From NCBI GenBank assembly GCA_920105625.2, contig OV050031.1, positions 85,073,995 to 85,137,994 on the forward strand: a DNA stretch of 64,000 bases. Reading direction: 5' to 3'. How positions within the stretch are numbered: the first letter of the stretch is position 1; the number at the start of each line of letters is the position of its first letter. Below the pieces are notes generated by a model that made no database searches, had not been told where the DNA came from, and was given only the letters and a program-made list of their open reading frames with translations. The DNA comes from Clusia tigrina (Eukaryota; Arthropoda; Insecta; Diptera; Clusiidae). The translations under genes and the position numbers were made by a program. This document shows, one piece after another, positions 14,306 through 28,164 of this stretch.

Positions 14306-17300
14306 CAATCGACAGCGGCAGCGACTGAGACGCCTACAGAGACGCTAACAGAGGCTGCGACGCCGACTGAGATGCCGAGTGAGGCAGATAGGGGTAGATA
14401 TAAGTATGGAGAAGGCAGCAGACCCCCCAATCGACAGCGGGAGCGACTGAGACGCCTATAGAGCCGATGACAGAGACTGCGACGCCGACTGAGGCAGATA
14501 GGGGTACTCATAGGCATAGAGAAGGCAGCAGACCCCCCAATCGACAGCGGCAGCGACTGAAACGCCTACAGAGACGCTGACAGAGGCTACGACACCGACT
14601 GAGGTAGATAGGGGTAGATATAGGCATAGAGAAGGCCGCAGACCCTCCAGTCGCCAGCGGCAGCGACTGAGACGCCTACAGAGACGCTAACAGAGGCTGC
14701 GCAGCCGACTGAGGCAGATAGGGGCAGATATAGGCATAGAGAAGGCAGCAGACCCCTCAATCGACAGCGGAAGCGACTAAGACGCCTACAGAGACGCTGA
14801 CAGAGGCTGCGACGCCGACTGAGACGCCGAATGAGGCAGATAGGGGTAGATATAGGCATAGAGAAGGCAGCAGACCCCCCAATCGACAGCAGCAGCGACT
14901 GAGACGTCTACAAAAACGCTGACAGGGGCTGCGACCCCGACTGAGGCAGATAGGGGTAGATATAGGCATAGAGAAGGCAGCAGACCCCCCAATCGACAGC
15001 GGCAGCGACTAAGACGCCTACAGAGCCGATGACAGAGGCTGCGACGCCGACTGAGACACCAACTGAGGCAGATAGGGGCAGATATAGGCATAGAAAATGC
15101 AGCAGACCCTTCAATCGACAGCGGCAGCGACTAAGACGCTTACAGAGACGCTGACAGAGGCAGCGACGCCGACTGAGGCAGATAGGGCTAGATAAAGGCA
15201 TAGAGAAGGCAGCAGACCCCCCAATCTATAGCGGCAGCGACTGAGACGCCTACAGAGACGCTGACAGAGGCTGCGACGGCTGCGGCGGCGACTGAGGCAG
15301 ATAGGGGTAGACCCCCATAATCGACAGCGGCAGCGACTGAGATGCCTACAGAGACGCTAACAGAGGCTGCGACGCCGACTGAGACGCCGATTGAGGCAGA
15401 TAGGGGTAGATATAGGCATATAGAAAGCAGCAGACCCCCCCCAATCGACAGCGGCAGCGACTGAGGTGCCAACTGAGGCATATAGGGGTAGATATTGGCA
15501 TAGAGAAGGCAGGAGACACCCAATCGACAGCGGCAGCGACTGAGACGCCTACAGAGACGCTAACAGAGGCTGCGACGCCGACTGAGATGCCGAGTGAGGC
15601 AGATAGGGGTAGATATAACTATGGAGAAGGCAGCAGACCCCCCAATCGACAGCGGCAGCGACTGAGACGCCTACAGAGACGCTAACAGAGGCTGCGCAGC
15701 CGACTGAGGCAGATAGGGGCAGATATAGGCATAGAAAATGCAGCAGACCCTTCAATCGACAGCGGCAGCGACTAAGACGCTTACAGAGACGCTGACAGAG
15801 GCAGCGACGCCGACTGAGGCAGATAGGGCTAGATAAAGGCATAGAGAAGGCAGCAGACCCCCCAATCTATAGCGGCAGCGACTGAGACGCCTACAGAGAC
15901 GCTGACAGAGGTTGCGACGCCGACTGAGACGCCGACTGAGGCAGATAGGGGTAGATATAGGAAGAGGGAAGGCAGCAGATACCCCAATCCACAGCGGCAG
16001 CGACTGAGTCGCCTACAGAGAAGCTAACAGAGGCTGCGACGCCGACTGAGATGCCGACTGAGGCAGATAGGGGAAGATATAGGCATATAGAAGGCAGCAT
16101 ACACCCCCAATCGACAGCGGCAGCGACTGAGACGTCTACAGAAACGCTGACAGGGGCTGCGACCCCGACTGAGGCAGATAGGGGTAGATATAGGCATAGA
16201 TAAGGCAGCAGACCCTTCAATCGCCAGCGGCAGCGACTGAGACGCCTACAGAGACGCTAACAGAGGCAGCGAAGCCGACTGAGGCAGATAGTGGTAGTTA
16301 TAGGCATAGAGAAGGCAGCAGACCCCTCAATCTATAGCGGCAGCGACTGAGACGCCTACAGAGACGCTGACAGAGGCTGCGACGGCTGCAGCGACGACTG
16401 AGGCAAATAGGGGTAGACCCCCATAATTGACAGCGGCAGCGACTGAGACATCTACAGAGACGCTGACAGAGGCAGCGACGTCGACTGAGACGCCGGCTGA
16501 GGCAGATAGGGCTAAATAAAGGCATAGAGAAGGCAGCAGACCCCCCAATCTATAGCGGCAGCGACTGAGACGCCTACAGAGACGCTGACAGAGGCTGCGA
16601 CGGCTGCGGCGACGACTGAGGCAAATCGGGGTAGACTCCCATAATCGACAGCGGCAGCGACTGAGATGTCTACAGAGACGCTGACAGAGGCTGCGACGTC
16701 GACTGAGGCAGATAGGAGTAGATATAGGCATAGAGAAGGCAGCATACCCCTCAATCGACAGCGGCAGCGACTAAGATGCCTACAGAGACGCTGACAACGG
16801 CTGCGACACCGACTGAGACGCCGACTGAGGCAGATAGGGGTAGATATAGCCAGAGGGAAGGCAGCAGATACCCCAATCTACAGCGGCAGCGACTGAGTCG
16901 CCTACAGAGACGCTGACAGCGGCTGCGACGCCGACTGAGACGCCGACTGAGGCAGATAGGGGTAGATATAGGCATAGAGAAGAGAGCAGCCCCCCAATCG
17001 ACAGCGGCAGCGACTGAGACGCCTACAGAAATGCTGACAGAGGCTGCGACGCCGACTTAGGCAGATAGGGGTAGATATAGGCATACAGATGGCAGCAGAC
17101 CCCATAATCGACAGCGACAGCGACTGAGACGCCTACAGAGCCGATGGCAGAGGCTGCGACGCCGACTGAGGCAGATAGGGCTAGATAAAGGCATAGAGAA
17201 GGCAGCAGACCCCCCCAATCTATAGCGGCAGCGACTGAGACGCCTACAGAGACGCTGACAGAGGCTGCGACGGCTGCGGCGGCGACTGAGGCAGATAGGG

Positions 17301-18580
17301 GTAGACCCCCATAATCGACAGCGGCAGCGACTGAGATGCCTACAGAGACGCTAACAGAGGCTGCGACGCCGACTGAGACGCCGATTGAGGCAGATAGGGG
17401 TAGATATAGGCATATAGAAAGCAGCAGACCCCCCCAATCGACAGCGGCAGCGACTGAGACGCCTACAGATACGATGACAATGGCTGCGACGCCGACTGAG
17501 ATGCCAACTGAGGCATATAGGGATAGATATTGGCATAGGGAAGGCAGGAGACACCCAATCGACAGCGGCAGCGACTGAGACGCCTACAGAGACGCTAACA
17601 GAGGCTGCGACGCCGACTGAGATGCCGAGTGAGGCAGATAGGGGTAGATATAAGTATAGAGAAGGCATCAGACCCCCCAATCGACAGCGGGAGCGACTGA
17701 GACGCCTATAGAGCCGATGACAGAGACTGCGACGCCGACTGAGGCAGATAGGGGTACTTATAGGCATAGAGAAGGCAGCAGACCCCCCAATCGACAGCGG
17801 CAGCGACTGAAACGCCTACAGAGTCGCCAACAGAGGCTGCGACGCCGACTGAGACGCCGACTGAGGCAGATAGGGGTAGATATAAGCAGAGGGAAGGCAG
17901 CAGATACCCCAATCCACAGCGGCAGCGACAGAGTCGCCTACAGAGACTCTAAGAGAGGCTGCGACGCCGACTGAGGCAGATAGGGTAAGATATAGGCATG
18001 TAGAATGCAGCATACTCCCCCAATCGACAGCGGCAGCGACTGAGACGCCTACAGATACGATGACAGAGGCTGAGACGCAGACTGAGACGCCGACTGAGGC
18101 AGATAGGGGTGGATATTGGCATAGAGAAGGCAGAAGACCCCCCAATCGACAGCGGCAGCGACTGAGACGCCTACAGAGACGGTGACAGAGGCTACGACAC
18201 CGACTGAGGTAGATAGGGGTAGATATAGGCATAGAGAAGGCCGCAGACCCTCCAGTCGCCAGCGGCAGCGACTGAGACGCCTACAGAGACGCTAACAGAG
18301 GCTGCGAAGCCGACTGAGGCAGATAGGGGCAGATATAGGCATAGAGAAGGCAGCAGACCCCTCAATCGACAGCGGAAGCGACTAAGACGCCTACAGAGAC
18401 GCTGACAGAGGCTGCGACGCCGACTGAGACGCCGAATGAGGCAGATAGGGGTAGATATAGGCGTAGAGAAGGCAGCACACCCCCCAATCGACAGCAGCAG
18501 CGACTGAGACGTCTACAGAAACGCTGACAGGGGCTGCGACCCCGACTGAGGCAGATAGGGGTAGATATAGGCATAGAGAA
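14306..18580 (+). repeat. HOR alpha, copy 3
   Basis: This is the complete third copy, matching copy 2 at +4,057 bp and copy 1 at +7,662 or +7,772 bp. Copies 2 and 3 are almost indistinguishable; one difference seen is ATATAACTATGG near 15,616 against ATATAAGTATGG near 11,559. Such similarity implies recent amplification or continuing homogenisation, unless it is an assembly artefact. Confidence 0.87.
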
Positions 18581-19740
18581 GGCAGCAGACCCCCCAATCG
18601 ACAGCGGCAGCGACTGAGACGCCTACAGAGCCGATGACAGAGGCTGCGACGCCGACTGAGACGCCAACTGAGGCAGATAGGGGCAGATATAGGCATAGAA
18701 AAGGCAGCAGACCCTTCAATCGACAGCGGCAGCGACTAAGACGCCTAAAGAGACGCTGACAGAGGCAGCGACGCCGACTGAGGCAGATAGGGCTAGATAA
18801 AGGCATAGAGAAGGCAGCAGACCCCCCAATCTATAGCGGCAGCGACTGAGACACCTACAGAGACGCTGACAGAGGCTGCGACGCCGACTGAGACGCCGAC
18901 TGAGGCAGATAGGGGTAGATATAGGAAGAGGGAAGGCAGCAGATACCCCAATCCACAGCGGCAGCGACTGAGTCGCCTACAGAGAAGCTAACAGAGGCTG
19001 CGACGCTGACTGAGACGCCGACTGAGGCAGATAGGGGAAGATATAGGCATATAGAAGGCAGCATACACCCCAATCGACAGCGGCAGCAACTGAGACGCCT
19101 ACAGATACGATGACAAAGGCTGCGACGCAGACTTAGACGCCGACTGAGGCAGATAGGGGTGGATATAGGCATAGAGAAGGCAGAAGACCCCCCAATCGAC
19201 AGCGGCAGCGACTGAGACGCTCACAGAGATGCTGACAGAGGCTGCGACACCGACTGAGGCAGATAGGGGTAGATATAGGCATAGATAAGGCAGCAGACCC
19301 TTCAATCGCCAGCGGCAGCGACTGAGACGCCTACAGAGACGCTGACAGAGGCTGCGACGGCTGCAGCGACGACTGAGGCAAATAGGGGTAGACCCCCATA
19401 ATTGACAGCGGCAGCGACTGAGACATCTACAGAGACGCTGACAGAGGCAGCGACGTCGACTGAGACGCCGACTGAGGCAGATAGGGCTAAATAAAGGCAT
19501 AGAGAAGGCAGCAGACCCCCCAATCTATAGCGGCAGCGACTGAGACGCCTACAGAGACGCTGACAGAGGCTGCGACGGCTGCGGCGACGACTGAGGCAAA
19601 TCGGGGTAGACTCCCATAATCGACAGCGGCAGCGACTGAGATGCCTACAGAGACGCTAACAGAGGCTGCGACGCCGACTGAGGCAGATAGGAGTAGATAT
19701 AGGCATAGAGAAGGCAGCAGACCCCTCAATCGACAGCGGT
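18581..19740 (+). repeat. HOR alpha, diverged partial copy 4
   Basis: The order of variant monomers follows copy 3 (GCCAACTGAGGCAG, then CCCTTCAATCGACAG, then TATAGGAAGAGGGAAGGC, later the TAAATAAAGGCATAG monomers). A segment of about 650 bp is missing after the CAATCTATAGC monomer, and single-base differences are much more frequent. It is an older relative of the three recent copies. Confidence 0.65.
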
Positions 19741-19779
19741 AGCGACTAAGATGCCTACAGAGACGCTGACAGCGGCTGC

Positions 19780-19827
19780 GACGCCGACTGAGACGCCGAC
19801 TGAGACGCCGACTGAGACGCCGACTGA
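19780..19827 (+). repeat. 12-bp minisatellite run (4 units)
   Basis: Four consecutive GACGCCGACTGA-type units sit inside one monomer, where one or two are usual. The 12-bp unit is the element whose copy number separates 110-, 122-, 134- and 146-bp monomers. Confidence 0.85.
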
Positions 19828-22800
19828 GACAGATAGGGGTAGATAAAGGCATAGAGAAGGGAGCAAACCCCCCATCGACAGCGGCAGCGACTAAGACACC
19901 TACAGAGACGCTGACAGAGGCAGCGACGTCGACTGAGACGCCGACTGAGGCAGATAGGGGTAGATATAGGCATAGAGAAGGGAGCAGACCCCCCAATCGA
20001 CAGCGGCAGCGACTGAGACGTATACAGAAACGCTGACAGGGGCTGCGACCCCGACTGAGGCAGATAGGGGTAGATATAGGCATAGAGATGGCAGCAGACC
20101 CCATAATCGACAGCGACAGCGACTGAGACGCCTACAGAGCCGATGGCAGAGGATGCGACGCCGACTAAGACGCCGACTGAGGCAAATAGGGCTATATAAA
20201 GGCATAGAGAAGGCAGCAGACCCCCCAATCTATAGCGGCAGCGACTGAGACGCCTACAGAGACGCTGACAGAGGCTGCGACGGCTGCGGCGGCGACTGAG
20301 GCAGATAGGGGTAGACCCCCATAATTGACAGCGGCAGCGACTGAGATGCCTACAGAGACGCTAACAGAGGCTGCGACGCCGACTGAGATGCCGATTGAGG
20401 CAGATAGGGGTAGATATAGGCATATAGAAAGCAGCAGACCCCCCCAATCGACAGCGGCAGCGACTGAGACGCCTACAGATACGATGACAGTGGCTGCGAC
20501 GCCGACTGAGATGCCGACTGAGGCATATAGGGGTAGATATTGGCATACAGAACGCAGGAGACCCCCAATCGACAGCGGCAGCGACTGAGACGCCTACATC
20601 GACGCTGATAGAGGCTGCGACGCCGACTGAGACGCCGACTGAGGCAGATAGGGGTAGATATAAGCAGAGGGAAGGCAGCAGATACCCCAATCCACAGCGG
20701 CAGCGACTGAGTCGCCTACAGAGACGCTAACAGAGGCTGCGACGCCGACTGAGGCAGATAGGGGAAGATATAGGCATGTAGAATGCAGCATACTCCCCCA
20801 ATCGACAGCGGCAGCGACTGAGACGCCTACAGATATGATGACAGAGGCTGCGACGCAGACTGAGACGCCGACTGAGGCAGATAGGGGTGGATATAGGCAT
20901 AGAGAAGGCAGAAGACCCCACAATCGACAGCGGCAGCGACTGAGACGCCTACAGAGACGCTGACAGAGGCTACGACACCGACTGAGGCAGATAAAGGTAG
21001 ATATAGGCATAGAGAAGGCCGCAGACCCTCCAGTCGCCAGCGGCAGCGACTGAGACGCCTACAGAGACGCTAACAGAGGCTGCGAAGCCGACTGAGACGC
21101 CGACTGAGGCAGATAGGGGTAGATATAGGCATAGAGAAGGCAGCAGACCCCCCAATCGACAGCAGCAGCGACTGAGACGTATACAGAAACGCTGACAGGG
21201 GCTGCGACCCCGACTGAGGCAGATAGGGGTAGATATAGGCATAGAGAAGGCAGGAGACCCCCAATCAACAGCGGCAACGACTGAGACGCCTACATCGACG
21301 CTAACAGAGGCTGCGACGCCGACTGAGATGCCGACTTAGGCAGATAGGGGTATATATAGGTATAGAGAAGACAGCAGACCCCTCAATCGACAGCGGAAGC
21401 GACTAAGACGCCTACAGAGCCGATGACAGAGACTGCGATGCCGAGTGAGATGCCGACGGAGCCAGATAGGGGTAGATATAGGCATAGAAAAGGCAGCAGA
21501 CCCCTCAATCGACAGCGGCAGCGACTGAGACGCCTACAGAGACGCTAACAGAGGCTGCGAAACCGACTGAGGCAGATAGGGGCAGATATATGCATAGAGA
21601 AGGCAGCAGACCCCTCAATCGACAGCGGAAGCGACTAAGACGCCTACAGAGACGCTGACAGAGGCTGCGACGCCGACTGAGACGCCGACTGAGGCAGATA
21701 GGGGTAGATATAGGGATAGAGAAGGCAGCAGACCCCCAATCGACAGCAGCAGCGACTGAGACGCCTACAGAGACGCTGACAGAGGCAACGACACCGACTG
21801 AGGCAGATAGGGGTAGATATAGGCATAGAGAAGGCCGCAGACCCTCCAGTCGCCAGCGGCAGTGACTGAGACGCCTACAGAGACGCAGCGACGCCGACTG
21901 AGACGCCGACTGAGGCAGATAGGGGTAGATATAGGCATAGAGAAGGCAGCAGACCCCTCAATCGACAGCGGTAGCGACTAAAATGCCTACAGAGGCGCTG
22001 ACAGCGGCTGCGACGCCGACTGAGACGCCGACTGAGGCAGATAGGGGTAAATATAGGCATAGAGAAGGGAGCAGACCCCCCAATCGACAGCGGCAGCGAC
22101 TAAGACACCTACAGAGACGCTGACAGAGGCAGCGACGTCGACTGAGACGCCGACTGACGCAGATAGGGGTAGATATAGGCATAGAGAAGGGAGCAGACCC
22201 CCCAATCGACAGCGGCAGCGATTGAGACTCCTACAGAAACGCTGACAGAGTCTGCGACGCCGACTGAGATGCCGACTGAGCCAGATAGGGGTAGATATAG
22301 GCATAGAGATGGCATTAGACCCCCCAATCGACAGCGGCAGCGACTGAGACGCCTACAGAGCCGATTACAGAGGCTGCGACGCCGACTGAGGCAGATAGGG
22401 GTAGATATCAGCATAGAGATGGCAGCAGACCCCATAATCGACAGCGACAGCGACTGAGACGCCTACAGAGCCGATGGCAGAGGCTGCGACGCCGACTGAG
22501 ACGCCGACTGAAGCAGATAGGGCTATATAAAGGCATAGAGAAGGCAGCAGACCCCCCAATCTATAGCGGCAGCGACTGAGACGCCTACAGAGACGCTGAC
22601 AGAGGCTGCGACGGCTGCGGCTGCGACTGAGGCAAATACTGGTAGACCCCCATAATCGACAGCGGCAGCGACTGAGTTGCCTACAGAGACGCTAACAGAG
22701 GCTGCGACGCCGACTGAGACGGCGATTGAGGCAGATAGGGGTACATATAGGCATATAGAAAGCAGCAGACCCCCCCAATCGACAGCGGCAGCGACTGAGA

Positions 22801-25800
22801 CGCCTACAGATACTATGACAGTGGCTGCGACCCCGACTGAGATGCCGACTGAGGCAGATAGGGGAAGATATTGGCATGTAGAAGGCAGCATACTCCCCCA
22901 ATCGACAGCGGCAGCGACTGAGACGCCTACAGATACGATGACAAAGGCTGCGACGCAGACTGAGACGCCGACTGAGGCAGATAGGGGTGGATATAGGCAT
23001 AGAGAAGGCAGAAGGCCCCCCAATCGACAGCGGCAGCGACTGAGACGCCTACAGAGATGCTGACAGAGGCTGCGACACCGACTGAGGCAGATAGGGGCAG
23101 ATATAGGCATAGAGAAGGCAGCAGACCTTCCAATCGCCAGCGGCAGCAACTGAGACGCCTACAGAGCCGATTACAGAGGCTGCGACGCCGACTGTGGCAG
23201 ATAGGAGTAGATATAGGCATAGAGAAGGCAGCAGTCCCCTCAAATGACAGCGGTAGCGACTAAGATGCCTACAGAGACGCTGACAGAGGCTGCGACGTCG
23301 ACTGAGGCAGATAGGGGTAGATATAGGCATAGAGAAGGCAGCAGACCCCCCAATCGACAGCGACAGCGACTGAGACGCCTACAGGGCTGATGGCAGAGGC
23401 TGCGAAGCCGACTGAGACGCCGACTGAGGCAGATAGGGCTAGATAAAGGCATAGAGAAGGCAGCACACCCCCCAATCTATAGCGGCAGCGACTGAGACGC
23501 CTACAGAGACGCTAACAGAGGCTGCGACGCCGACTGAGACGGCGATTGAGGCAGATAGGGGTACATATAGGCATATAGAAAGCAGCAGACCCCCCCAATC
23601 GACAGCGGCAGCGACTGAGACGCCTACAGATACGATGACAGTGGCTGCGACCCCGACTGAGATGCCGACTGAGGCATATAGGGGTAGATATTGGCATAGA
23701 GAACGCAGGAGACCCCCAATCGACAGCGGCAGCCACTGAGACGCCTACAGAGACGCTAACAGAGGCTGCGACGCCGACTGAGATGCCGACTGAGGCAGAT
23801 AGGGGTATATATAGGTATAGAGAAGGCAGCAGACTCCTCAATCGACAGCGGAAGCGACTAAGACGCCTACAGAGACGCTGACAGAGGCTGCGACGCCGAC
23901 TGAGGCAGATAGGGGTAGATATAGGCATAGAGAAGGCAGCAGACCCCCAATCGACAGCAGCAGCGACTGAGTCGTCTACAGAAACGCTGAAAGGGCTGCG
24001 ACCCCGACTGAGGCAGATAGGGGGAGATATAGGCATAGAAAAGGCAGCAGACCCTTCAATCGACAGCGGCAGCGACTAAGACGCCTACAGAGACGCTGAC
24101 AGAGGCAGCGACGCCGACTGAGGCAGATAGGGCTAGATAAAGGCATAGAAAAGGCAGCAGACCCCCCAATCTATAGCGGCAGCGACTGAGACGCCTACAG
24201 AGACGCTGACAGAGGCTGCGACGGCTGCAGCGACCACTGAGGCAAATAGGGGTAGACCCCCATAATCGACAGCGGCAGCGACTGAGATGCCTACAGAGAC
24301 GCTGACAGAGGCTGCGACGCCGACTGAGGCAGATAGGAGTAGATATAGGCATAGAGAAGGCAGCAGACCCCTCAATCGACAGCGGCAGCGACTAAGATGC
24401 CTACAGAGACGCTGACAGCGGCTGCGACTCCGACTGAGACGCCGACTGCGGCAGATAGGTGTAGATATAGGCATATAGAAGGCAGCAGACCCCCAATCGA
24501 CAGTGGCAGCGACTGAGACGCCTACAGAAACGCTGACAGAGGCTGCGACGCCGACTGAGGCAGATAGGGGTAGATATAGGCATAGAGAAGGCAGCAGACC
24601 CCCAATCGACAGCGGCAGCGACTGAGACGCCTACAGAGCCGATGACAGAGGCTGAGACGCCGACTTAGACGCCGACTGAGGCAGAGAGGGCAAGATAAAG
24701 GCATAGTGAAGGCAGCAGACCCCCCAATCTATAGCGGCAGCGACTGAGACCCCAACAGAGACGCTGACAGAGGCTGCGACGGCAGCGGCCGCGACTGAGG
24801 CAGATAGGGGTAGACCCCCATAATCGACAGCAGCAGCGACTGAGATGCCTACAGAGACGCTAACAGAGGCTGCGACGCCGCCTGAGACACCGATTGAGGC
24901 AGATAGGGGTAGATATAGGCATATAGAAAGCAGCAGACCCCCCAATCGACAGCGGCAACGGCTGAGACGCCTACAGATACGATGACAGTGGCTGCGACGC
25001 CGACTGAGATGCCGACTGAGGCATATAGGGGTAGATATTGGCATAGAGAAGGCAGGAGACCCCCAATCGACAGCGGCAGCGACTGAGACGCCTACAGAGA
25101 TGCTAACAGAGGCTGCGAAGCCGACTGAGATGCCGACTGAGGCAGATAGGGGTAGATATAAGTATAGAGAAGGCAGGAGACCCCCAATCGACAGCGGCAG
25201 CGACTGAGACGCCTACAGAGATGCTAACAGAGGCTGCGACGCCGACTGAGACGCCGACTGAGGCAGATAGGGGTAGATATAGGAAGAGGGAAGGCAGCAG
25301 ATACCCCAATCCACAGCGGCAGCGACTGAGTCGCCTAAAGAGAAGCTAACAGAGGCTGCGACGCCGACTGAGGCAGATAGGGGAAGATATAGGCATATAG
25401 ACGGCAGCATACACCCCCAATCGACGGCGGCAGCGACTGAGACGCCTACAGATACGATGACAAAGGCTGCGACGCCGACTGAGGCAGATAGTTGTAGTTA
25501 TAGGCATAGAGAAGGGAGCAGACCCCCCAATCGACAGCGGCAGCGACTAAGACACCTACAGAGACGCTGACAGAGGCTGCGACGGCTGCGGCGACGACTG
25601 AGGCAAATCGGGGTAGACCCCCATAATCGACAGCGGCAGCGACTGAGATGTCTACAGAGACGCTGACAGAGGCTGCGACGTCGACTGAGGCAGATAGGAG
25701 TAGATATAGGCATAGAGAAGGCAGCAGACCCCTCAATCGACAGCGGCAGCGACTAAGATGCCTACAGAGACGCTGACAGAGGCTGCGACGCCGACTGAGA

Positions 25801-25849
25801 TGCCGACTGAGGCATAAAGGGCTAGATAAAGCATAGAGAAGGCAGCAGA

Positions 25850-25859
25850 CCCCCCCCCC
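25850..25859 (+). repeat. Expanded poly-C tract (C10)
   Basis: The monomer C-run is ten bases long here. The same monomer carries other unusual changes (GGCATAAAGGGCTAGATAAAGC before it, CAATCTAAAGCGG after it). Confidence 0.9.
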
Positions 25860-28164
25860 AATCTAAAGCGGCAGCGACTGAGACGCCTACAGATACGATG
25901 ACAGTGGCTGCGACGCCGACTGAGATGCCGACTGAGGCATATAGGGGTAGATATTGGCATAGAGAAGGCAGGAGACCCCCAATCGACAGCGGCAGCGACT
26001 GAGCCGCCTACAGAGACGCTAACAGAGGCTGTGACGCCGACTGAGATGCCGACTGAGGCAGATAGGGGTAGATATAGGAATATAGAAAGCAGCAGACCCC
26101 CAATCGACAGCGGCAGCGACTGAGACGCCTACAGAGACGCTAACAGAGGCTGCGACGCCGACTGAGACGCCGACTGAGGCAGATAGGAGTAGATATAGGC
26201 ATAGAGAAGGCAGCAGACCCCCCAATCGACAGCGACAGCGACTGAGACGCCTACAGGGCTGATGGCAGAGGCTGCGAAGCCGACTGAGACGCCGACTGAG
26301 GCAGATAGGGCTAGATAAAGGCATAGAGAAGGCAGCACACCCCCCAATCTATAGCGGCAGCGACTGAGACGCCCACAGAGACGCAGACAGAGGCTGCGAC
26401 GGCTGCGGCGACGACTGAGGCAAATCGGGGTAGACCCCCATAATCGACAGCGGCAGCGACTGAGATGTCTACAGAGACGCTGACAGAGGCTGCGACGTCG
26501 ACTGAGGCAGATAGGAGTAGATATAGGCATAGAGAAGGCAGCAGACCCCTCAATCGACAGCGGCAGCGACTAAGATGCCTACAGAGACGCTAACAGAGGC
26601 TGCAACGCCGACTGAGACGCCGACTGAGGCAGATAGGGGAAGATATAGGCATGTAGAAGGCAGCATACTCCCCCAATCGACAGCGACAGCGACTGAGACG
26701 CCTACAGAGCCGATGGCAGAGGCTGCGACGCCGACTGAGATGCCGACTGAGGCAGATAGGGCTAGATAAAGGCATAGAAAAGGCAGCAGACCCCCCAATC
26801 TATAGCGGCAGCGACTGAGACGCCTACAGAGACGCTGACAGAGTCTGCGACAGCTACGGCGGCGACTGAGGCAGATAGGAGTAGACCCCCATAATCGACA
26901 GCGGCAGCGACTGAGATGCCTACAGAGACGCTAACAGAGGCTGCGACGCCGACTGAGACGCCGTTTGAGGCAGATAGGGTTAGATATAGGCATATAGAAA
27001 GCAGCAGACCCCCCAATTGACAGCGGCAGCGACTGAGACGCCTACAGATACGATGACAGTGGCTGCGACGCCGACTGAGATGCCGACTGAGGCATATAGG
27101 GGTAGATATGGGCATAGAGAAGGCAGGAGACCCCCAATCGACAGCGGCAGCGACTGCGACGCCTACAGAGACGCTAACAGAGGCTGCGACGCCGACTGAG
27201 GCAGATAGGGGTAGATATACGTATAGAGAAGGCAGCAGACCCCCCAATCGACAGCGGGAGCGACTGAGACGCCTACAGAGACGCTGACAGAGGCTGCGAC
27301 GCCGACTGAGACGTTGACTGAGGCAGATAGGGGTAGATATAGGCAGAGGGAAGGCAGCAGATACCCCAATCCACAGCGGCAGCGACTGAGTCGCCTACAG
27401 AGACGCTAACAGAGGCTGCGACGACGACTGAGACGCCGACTGAGGCAGATAGGGGAAGATATAGGCATGTAGACGGCAGCATACTCCCCCAATCGACAGC
27501 GGCAGCGACTGAGAAGCCTACATATACGATGACAGAGGCTGCGACGCAGATTGAGACGCCGACTGAGGCAGATAGGGGTGGATATAGGCATAGAGAAGGC
27601 AGAAGACCCCCCAATCGACAGCGGCAGCGACTGAGACGCCTGCAGAGACGCTGACAGAGGCTGCGGCGACGACTGAGGCAGATTTGGGTAGACCCCCACA
27701 ATCGACAGCGGCAGCGACTGAGACGCCTACAGAGACGCTGACAGAGGCTGCGACGCCGACTGAGATGCCGACTGAGGCAGATAGGGGTAGATATAGGCAT
27801 AGAGAAGGCAGCAGACCCCCCTATGGACAGCGGCAGCGACTGAGACGCCTACAGAGACGCCGACTGAGACGCCGACTGAGACGCCGACTGGGGTAGATAG
27901 GGGTAAATATAGGTATAAAGAAGGCAGCAGAACCCCCAATTGACAGCGGCAGCGACTGAGACGCCTTCAGAGACGCTGACAGAGGCTGCGGCCCCGACTA
28001 AGACGCTGACAGAGGCTGATAGGCGTAGATATAGGCATAGAGAAGGCAGCAGACCCCCAATCGACAGAGGCAGCGACTGAAACGCCTACAGAGACACTGA
28101 CAGAGGCTGCGACGCCAACTGAGGCGCCGACTGAGGCAGATAGGGGTAGATAAAAGCATAGAGA

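Larger units (their letters stand above)
1..27650 (+). repeat. Satellite domain 1 (no MITE; short monomers and W modules)
   Basis: This part has no MITE insertion. It is rich in short monomers with the junction GGGGTAGACCCCCATAAT and in monomers beginning CAATCTATAGCGGCAGCG. It also holds a recurring module containing GATATTGGCATA and CATATAGAAAGCAGCAGA (for example 1,157-1,399, 5,527-5,769, 9,564-9,806, 20,325-20,588), last seen near 27,100. The right boundary is approximate: new variants (CAGATTTGGGTAGACC at about 27,680 and CGCCTTCAGAGACG from about 27,960) begin there. Confidence 0.75.

Noticed and set aside
6640..18580. Alpha HOR copies as certain biological triplication
   Set aside because: Kept as a feature, but certainty is rejected: near-identical 4-kb copies in a satellite are a common place for assembly collapse or false expansion, so copy number needs long-read support.
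22677..23063. Plus-strand Thr/Glu/Pro-rich ORFs (such as this one of 128 codons) as a repetitive surface or mucin-like protein
   Set aside because: The TETP-TETL-TEAA pattern comes directly from the 12-bp repeat. The frame is broken within one or a few monomers by the length and C-run variation, and no signal peptide or non-repeat terminus exists.
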